From contig CM060070.1 of NCBI GenBank assembly GCA_030533445.1, forward strand, positions 29,412,501 through 29,476,500: DNA of 64,000 nucleotides, written 5' to 3'. This document shows, piece by piece, positions 51,401 through 60,400 of the stretch (positions are counted from its first letter, which is position 1; each line of letters begins with the position of its first letter). Source of the DNA: Cyprinodon diabolis (Eukaryota > Chordata > Actinopteri > Cyprinodontiformes > Cyprinodontidae). The notes under the pieces were generated by a model, which was given only the letters and a program-made list of their open reading frames with translations, did not search any database and was not told the DNA's origin. The translations under genes were made by a program, and so were the position numbers.

Positions 51401-54400
51401 TCTTGTGACATTTCTATCTTGAGCTTAGGAGCTTTAAGAAAACCCACAATCCTTTGCCTGACATGATGTATAGACACAGCAAACCTCACAGAATTGAACA
51501 AAAACACACAATACACATGTTCATAAGTTTTAGGCCTTTTTAATGGAGAGCTTCAGCCATTTGTATAACTTTTATGTCTTGCAGTTCATGTCAAACAGGC
51601 TGTAGTCCCAATTTGACAACCACTGTCCGTGTGATGATGTTTTAAAGGCTGAAGGCTGTCTAGATGTATAGTTTTCTTATTATTGACCCCATTGATGTAT
51701 TGAATCAGCCCCTGTTGTGTTGTGGTGCTTGAGACTCTCTGGACCAGGACTATCTACCCCTTGACTTTGCAAATATAATCATTGATAATTATCAGATTTT
51801 AATACACGAAACTGAGTCACTGGTGAGAAATCCCCCTGAAAAAAAAATATGATTTTAGTGGTATTATTTCTAGCAAGGGCATAGGAATATGTTTACAATT
51901 GGGGGGGACACATGTCGGAAATGTGAGATTCGTAAAAATTCAACAGAAACATATCTTAAGTACGCTACTTAAAAAAAAGGCTATTTAATCTTTTACTTTA
52001 TTCCTTTATAAATGTGTTATGCAAAAATAATGCATTTAAAATTTACATAATGCATTTGTTCATAAGATGTGAGCATATCACCAAACAAAATGACTGGAGT
52101 CTTTTATTAAGCAAAGGGAGATATCTTTCAAGGGCTTCAGCCCTTGGCATATTCAGTGTCTGCATATGCACTAGAAAATCTAATATTTCAGTTGGATTAA
52201 AAACAATTCAGTAGGCCACACAAGTGCAAAGTTTGATATGTTTTATTTTGTCAAACTTGCAATAATGGTCAAAAATGAATTTATATACTATACTATTAGA
52301 TAAAAATGTATTTATATACTGACAGAGGGAGCTGACAGTGTGTTGAAGAATTATGGACAGGGTGCTTTGAAGCATCTTGTTCAAAAACGCATTCTAAACC
52401 TTTGGTAGAAATCCATCTATCCTTCCATTTTCTGTACACCCTGTCCCTTAGTGGGGTCGGGAGGTGCATGTGCGGGGTGCACCCTTGACAGGTTGCCAGT
52501 CTGTCCAGACCTTTGGTAGAAATGGCGCCTTTAATTCCAGTTTGCAGTACAGAACAGAGAAAACTACAGAGTTGTCAATGTTGTGTTAATCTGTTTATAG
52601 TCTAAAAAGAGGAGGCAACAGTTTATTTGAGGAAATAAAGGTGCAGAAGTTAATTAGTTGGTTAATTAGTGGTTGTGCAGCAGTCCACTGCACAACCAAT
52701 GCGGCCGCCGCTGCTAAGAATTAAAATTAACTCTCCCTGTGGTTTTAACTAACGATCAGGAGCGTGGCAGGTATAACATCTGTCCATTACGGCAAAGCAA
52801 AACCACGCAAAAAATAAAAAATCCTCGTAAAACGCCCGCCCAGACCGGGCTAATTTCAACACAAATTGTTATGTGACTGTTACTCACACAGACGTTACTC
52901 TTTTTAAAAAAGCTGAGTAAGTCCTGCTGCTGTTTCAGCCTTTTAGTTGGTGGTGGCATTGTACTGAAATGAGATCTAAAAAAAAAAAAAAAACATTTTT
53001 GGCTAGCGTAGCAAACGTATAGAGAAAGTTAGCAGTTAAATATTGGATGAGTGATCATCCCAAGACTACAGAAGAGGATTAGGGCCACTGAAAAAAAAAA
53101 AAAAAGGTTAAGTGATTTTTAAATTTTATTTCAGTTTAATATGAGAAAAAAATCAGAATTCTGACTTTAATCTCAGAATTCTGACTTTAATCTCAGAATT
53201 CTGCCTTTTTTTCTCAAAATTCTGACTTTAATCTCAGAATTCTGACTTTAATCTCAGAATTTTGCCTTTTTTTCTCAGAATTCTGACTTTAATCTCAGAA
53301 TTCTGACTTTTCTTCTCAGAATTCTGACTTTAATCTCAGAATTCTGACTTTAATCTCAGAATTCTGCCTTTTTTTCTCAGAATTCTGACTTTAATCTCAG
53401 AAATCTGACTTTAATCTCAGAATTCTGCCCTTTTTTCTCAGAATTCTGACTTTAATCTCAGAATTCTGCCTTTTTTTCTCAGAATTCTGCCTTTTTTTCT
53501 CAGAATTCTGACTTTAATCTCAGAATTCTGCCTTTTTTTCCTCAGAATTCTGACTTTAATCTCAGAATTCTGACTTTAATCTCAGAAATCTGACTTTAAT
53601 ATCAGAATTCTGCCTTTTTCTTTCCTCAGAATTCTGACTTTAATCTCAGAATTCTGACTTTAATCTGAGAATTTTGGATCTTAATGTAGATGGGCACCAT
53701 GAAGGAAGAGTTGTGGAGCACTCAGCTTCACTGACAAAGATGTGAGTTGGTTGAGGTGGCCAGTAACACATTGGTGGAAAATGACGGAATTAGGCAACTT
53801 TTTACATGTCCGAGGGGTCCCCTCATTAATGGAGGAGCAGCAGGTCATTAAAACAAGAGAGCTAGTCTCTAAAAAAAGTCAGAATTCTGAGATTAAAGTC
53901 AGAATTTTGAGAAAAAAGTCAGAATTCTGACTTTTTTCCCCATGTTAAACTAAAAACAAATTTAAAAATCAGTTAACTTTTTTTTTTCAGTGGCCCTAAT
54001 CCTCTTCCGTACAGGACTAAGATGACTAAACCAAAAAGATTCAGTTTCTATATATGAAAGTGAACTGACAACAAGACGTTATAAATAGGCAATATTCATA
54101 GCAGCATCCCGACCGACCATTTTACCTCATTCACAAGTTTCTGACTTCTGTGTTGCTGTTTCCCTCCCTTCTGAGTGCTCAAACTCTCAGCAGTTCAGAG
54201 AGGGGAGGGGGAGTACAGTGACGTAACGCTATGCTGCGCCTTCAAAATAAAAGCACATTAGTTAAAAAATGTCAAAATCTAATATTTTGCGGTACAATTT
54301 TTTTGGGGGGACGTAACCACATGGCTTTTATATTGGGGGGGACATGTCCCCCCCGTCCCCCCCGCTTCCTACGCCGCTGATTTCTAGTACTCCTTACAGT

Positions 54401-57400
54401 TCCTGAAAAACTAAAAACTATTAAGAAACTTGAAATCTATACTTGATTTTTTTAAGAAATTCTGATTAGTAATCTCTTACTTTGTGTTTCCCCTGGGGTA
54501 TGATACTAACTGCAGCAAAGATAGGCATCTTGTGGTTGCAGATTCTCCTTACCTTTCCTTAGAAATATTACCATTATTATCTCCAGCTCCAGTGCTTAGT
54601 GCTTCATCTTTCCCAGTGCTTCAACACTCCCAAACTGCCAGTAGAACACACAGTTCTCATTTATAGGGTGGAATAAAACTATTTTGCTAAGCTTATCTAT
54701 GGCTCAAGCAGTCTTTGTAGATCACAAGAGGCACATCTGTTGATTGGACGTTTTTACTCATTTTAGCAGTGTTTATCTGAAATCAGCCCAATAGACCAAA
54801 CTCTACGAGGACATTAACTAGAATCCTAGGCTTTGGTCAGATGATACTGAGATTGAATTCTAGATGTGAAAGCGCCTCATGCTTCCTGTAAGATATGCTA
54901 CAGAATCAGTGACATTGTCTATCTGTTCCTTCAGATAGACAACCCCAGAAAAGGGTTGCCTCTATTAGAAAACTAGCTGTTGGTCATTATGTGAACAATG
55001 ATCTTAAAGCAGGCTGATGAACCAACCTTATGACCACCTGAACACAGAAGCCAAAAAGCTGTCCATTTCCCTCTGTGATGCAGGCTTCGTAAAACGTGTT
55101 GGAAAACAAAATTGAGAAAAGGGAGTCGTACACAGTAATAACAGAAGCATTACTGAGTATGCCTCTGGGCGTTTCCGTGAGGCGCGTATAAAGGTTGCTT
55201 TATTTGGGGGAGGAGCCAAAATACATGACGTCCGTACAGGGGCGCAACTACATATTTTTGAGGTGGATGCATAAACACAAAGTCGCCCCCCCCACCCCCC
55301 CCCCCCCCCCCCCACCCCCCCACCCCCCGTACAGTAACCAATGTCGTTCAACTTTCTCTCCATTAGACAGTAAACGAAAACAGTATTTTTTGGAAAAACA
55401 CCTCTTACTCTTCTCTGCTCTTTGATATGGGCCATCAGAAACTTTCGGTGGGCCATTTTCAACCATGCACTGCCTAAATATGTCCCCCATTTTGTGTGGT
55501 AAAGGCCATCCAGATGGATCTTCTGAATAAAGCCTTGTCTCAGCACTCTCCTCTGCAGCTCTCTGCTCCTCTCCCTCTTCTTCATCATCTGGTCCTCTCT
55601 GCTCCTCTCCCTCATCTGCACCTTTCTGTTCCACATTCTCCTTTGTGGGGATTGACTCACCATGTTTGCCTGCACTAATTTTCCCAAAAAATAACACAAT
55701 GAGAGATGGTCATCAGAAATTCAAACCATTTTGGTATATAGGTTTTTGCTGCCTCCCTAATGTATTTATTCCTACCTGATGTCCTCACTTGTCTCTTCTA
55801 TCACCGACCTCATGTCTGTCTCCTTCACCCCTTGTCTGTGGCGTTCTCCACTAAGTCATATGGTCAAAAAGCATTATATATTAGTTGTACAAATTACAGA
55901 TCTGAATACAGTTTTAAAAAATAATGTTTAAACATTATCGATTGGGATTAAGTAGCTGTTCCCTCACTTCCACCTAATATTAGACCAACCTGTTGCTTTC
56001 CCCTGCATGTCCTGATTCTTCCTCTGTCATCTTCTCTTCTTTCTCTCCATCCTCACAGCTGAATTAAATTAATTTTATGTTAAGTAGGGTTAAAAAATAC
56101 AGCAGTCAAACTACAATAAAAATTAATCTTTAAAATTGAATGATCTTCTCGCTGGAGTTACTGACTGGACACTGCATCTGATCTGACTTATCAGATACAT
56201 CAAAACACCACTGTATTGATACTGAATAAACAATTTAAACACAACTGTCCCCCTGCCAAAAAGGTTGGTAACATGGGTCACCGAGTCTAAGGGCTATAAT
56301 GACACTGGATTAATGTGTCTGATACACACATAAACTTGTAAAACTCATCTTTAATTAAAACAATTCAATAATTAGAAATGTACATATGAGTAAATAAATT
56401 GCAGCTAAGCGTTGGAGCCTATCTTTGGGCACTGGCCACGACATCTTAGCTTTCCTGTGTTAACATTTCACAAGTTTTATTTCGGTCATTCTTACACTTA
56501 GTGTGTGGATATGTGTGTTACAGGCGTATGTATCAGATATTCCTAGAAATACGGAACAAATCGCGTTCTTTATCGCTTCAAAAGGGGTCGCAATATTTAA
56601 CAGCCAAATATGGGGCGACTCCGTATCAGACTAGCTTTATCTAACCTGAATATTTACAACCCTCCTGTCCTGTTGTCGATACACTGACAGAACTTACCTA
56701 CTGTCTTTCAACCACAGTGAAAGGTTTTTTTTCATCCCGCCAACAACTTTATCCTTCTCCTTTTTTCTTTTTCTGTTTTGCGCCACGGATAGTTTTTTTT
56801 TTTCTGGCGCTCCATCTTGCTGTTAAGTGTGCACTATGAGAGGTAGTCGAAGATTAAGAAAAAAAAAAAAAAAAAAACCTGCCTCAGTGCGCCTCTTAGG
56901 GGCGCGTGCACAAGCCACCTGTGTGGGAAGGGAGAGCGACAGGATGGGAGGTGAAGGGGGCGCATAATCAGTGGGGGCGCATAATCAGTGCTGTCTCTCT
57001 GTTATTGATCGTTTTATGCTGTTAAATATAGAAAATGACAACTAGAAAAAAATATTTTCTAGAGGGGTACTTTGACGCCCCCTCGAGTGCAGCGCCCCTA
57101 TGCGTTGCATGCGCTGCATACCCGGTTTTTGCGCCACTGCGTCCGTAGCCTCGCTACCACCATACCACGTGGTCGCCTCGGGACGTGGTACAGCTCAGAA
57201 CTTCAGCAGGCATTTAAACAGCCTCCGTATTTAGTGATGTGGGAGAGTTGCTGTCAGTTGGATAGAGTTTGGATAGATCGGTTGGAAAAACGTCCACTCT
57301 AGTTGGTTAAAACCATTTTGGTTAGATTTAACATGTAATGATCAAAATCTGAGCAAGCCACCATTTTCAGTCATAACATTGGTGTTAAGAAGTATTGCTT

Positions 57401-60400
57401 TCTACAGAGCTGTCACCTTGCTAGTGGCATCAGTAGTAAGACATTGATTATCACAAGCTACAGGCTAAAAGTATATATTTTATGTTTTATACATTTTGAT
57501 GGGTCAATAATCCGATATTATCTGGACTATAAGTCACTACTTTTTCCCATGCTTTGAAAAATGTGGCTTATAAGAAGGTGCGGCTTTTGGATGAATTTTT
57601 CCAAACTCCCATGGGGTGAAGTCAAAGTTCTAAATCAAAGAATAAGGGGATTATTTTCATTTAGCACAATAACATGCTAGCAACAGGCAAAATGGAGAAC
57701 AAGTGTAACAAATGAACACATCAAAACACATTAAAGCTGCTGAACCAATGAAGAGACTGGGCTCAGCTCCTGCAGAGTTGAAATAAAGAGCTGACGAAGC
57801 CCCATCTTTCAGTTGAAGCTCTTACTGCTGCGAGCCAACAAGCTAACAGCAGCTAGCATTGTTCTTCTCCCCTAATCCAGGGGCTAGATGTAGAAATCCC
57901 CCTACAGGCTTGGTGGGTGACAGTTCATTAGATATCATCAGTTTATAGCCAGTTGTTGCTTAGATATGTACATTTCCAAAGGAGTATTCACCTTCAAGAA
58001 TAGTTAAATAAGCAAACAAGGGTAAACACTGGTTAAGCTTTTTAACTTTTTGTGCCAACTTAACAAAGCTAAAAAGCTCAGAAGCCACACAGGGGCTAAT
58101 GAAGCTTAGATGACAAAATGTTGGCATCAGCATTGTCCAATCTGACAACCAACTGGCAAACAGTTTTAAGGAGAGTGGGCCAGTGCTAGAGCAGGAAACT
58201 AGGAAATTTCCTATGAAGTGTGTAATTATTGGCTGAAATTCATCTAGTATTAGAGACTAACCACTGTGAGACAGACTTCCTGTTATGTCTGGTGATTTAT
58301 ACAAAGGAGGGAGAGACATTTCATTCTAGCATAAACAGTAAACAATGCCACATTTATTTTTCTTAATATGTAATTTTGGAAATTTTACCATTTTTTGTTG
58401 TTGCCTTTCAGGTCCATATTACCATGGAAACCAAGGCGTGGCATCTACAATAACACCATTCTGGGTCGTACCACCACCTGAGGTTGGAAAAAAACTTTCA
58501 CTTCTCAGCTTCTTGTTTTGTGGTTTGCCATGTGAGCCTTACTACAGAAGCCGAGAGCGGTTGCATCCCTCAGATACTTTTTACACTGTGGTTTTCTTGA
58601 GAAAACGAGTTAATTTTCTCATTATCCTAAGATAACAAAAGCCGTTTTCTCGTCATAACGAGATGATTGGTGTATGTTAAAACTGATTACATCCTTCAAT
58701 ATCACAACAGCGGGAGAGGATTTATAAGTCATGGCAGCCAATGTGAAATTCTTTAAATAATCCTGTGTTTAACTATTAGGTAATGAGACAAGGTTGTTGG
58801 TTTGATTATTTGCTTTCATTTCTGATTCATAAGCAATTAGACCTATGCCTCCGGCACCTTAGCATCTGCCGTTACGTCTGTACCAGGTATGAGATGCATT
58901 AACCCCCAAAATGAGTCCAGATTAAAGTTTTTCATTAAAAAAGCAGAGTCGTTTCTACTGTAACCTACGCAATCCAATTATCCACCACGACTTGACAATT
59001 AATGAAAAGAAATAGGAAACTGAAAAACGTATTATTTGCGCACAAGGGGTGGAATACAGAGAGCCAGATCTTTACTAAAAACCCGATTGAGGTCATGGTA
59101 CTCAGAGGGTACCAGGGACAGATCAGGGGGTACCTCAGGACAGACTGGGGCGGCCGAAGAACGAGGAAGAGCTGACTGAAGGCATGAAGCCAGACAACTG
59201 GAGCTCCAGGTCTCTATTCTGGATTCTCTCCAATTAATATGGGGATTGTGAGCTGACAACCAAGGGTAACCAAGGACTACAGGTGAGTGTTTGGTGGGAA
59301 AAACAAAAAAGGAAATGGATTCATGGTGATTACCGGAAGTTATAAACTGAAAAGGAAGTGTCTGTTGGGTAATAGTAGCTAAAGGACTACCATCTAAAGC
59401 TGCAACAGAAATGGGAGACGGTAACGTGCGAACTGGGATCTGAAAACAATTAACCAAAGTGGGATCTATTAAATTCTGCTCAGAGCCCGAGTCCACTAAG
59501 GCTGAAACAGGGTGGCGAGAGTCCTGAAGGTAAATAACGGCCTTTAACTGAAACCTAGGACTGGGGTCTTCAATACAAACGCCCGCCAGTATCTCCAGAG
59601 TAACTGGCGGACCTTGTCTTTTGGGCGGAGGGGACACGACAAACGGAAATGACCGGTACCGCCGCAGTAAAGGCAGAGTTGGCCCCTTATGCGCTTATCC
59701 CGCTCCTCAGCTGACAGGTGGGCTCTACCTATCTGCATGGGCTCCTCGGTGGGCTGGCTAAGGATGGGCCGGGCTTGGGAAGGCACGGGAGGTGCTGAGG
59801 GGGAAGAACGCTGTACTGGAGGCTGATCGTGACTCCGCCTCTCACGAACCCTCTCCCTGAGTCGCTCGTCTACCCGAATAGCAAGGTCGATTAAATCCTC
59901 AAGACTGTCGGGTTTGTCACGGCTTGCTAGCTCGTCCTTTATTCTTTCTGACAGAACATTGAGGAACACGGCTTTTAAAGCGCTGTAGTCCCAGCCAGCT
60001 TGAGCTGCCAAAGTGCGGAAGTCGACTGTAAAGTCGGCGACCGATCGACTTCCCTGTTTGAGCGACCATAATTTCTTAGCCGCCTCCTCCTCCCCCATGG
60101 AGGAGGCGAACGTTCTTTTGAAGCGATCCAGAAAATCGGCATAGCTGTAATCAAGGATTGTTTCCTCATCAATAAAAGACTCGGCCCATTTTAAGGCTCT
60201 GTCTCGGAAAAGACCAATTAAATAGGAGATCTTGTGGGCGTCGTCAGGAAAAGACCGAGGAGAACAACTGAAAACTAGAGAGCATTGTAAAAGGAATCCC
60301 CTGGACTTACTCAGATCTCCTGTGAACGGTTCGGGGGCCGGAGTGGAAACCCCCACGTCGGGCGCAGATGACGCTGCGGGGACAACGGGAGCACTGGCTG

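Larger units (their letters stand above)
51874..54379 (-). mobile_element. hAT element with 8-bp target duplication, internally decayed
   Basis: The left end is CAAGGGCATAGGAAT and the right end inverts to CAGCGGCGTAGGAAG, matching hAT ends of the CAGNGGCGTAGGAA form. ATTTCTAG flanks both sides exactly (51866-51873 and 54380-54387). A minus-strand frame at 52959-52756 starts MPPPTKRLKQQQDLLSFFKK, like the first exon of ZMYM-type hAT transposases, which fixes its orientation. The rest of the transposase is missing. A second element (53069-54009) is nested inside, upstream of that exon. It lies in mpnd intron 9. Confidence 0.9.

Noticed and set aside
53138..53672. Regular repeats considered as a CRISPR-like array
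   Set aside because: The units are contiguous, with no unique spacers, in a eukaryotic intron inside a transposon. It is a minisatellite.
55028..55699. Long minus-strand ORF with a glycine-rich stretch
   Set aside because: The Gly-rich part is translation of the C/G tract, and the frame runs out through the left end of the hAT element. Only the neighbouring frame shows hAT transposase motifs.
57072..57302. Plus-strand ORF at the hAT right end
   Set aside because: It spans the transposon end and its flank, with no recognisable motif.
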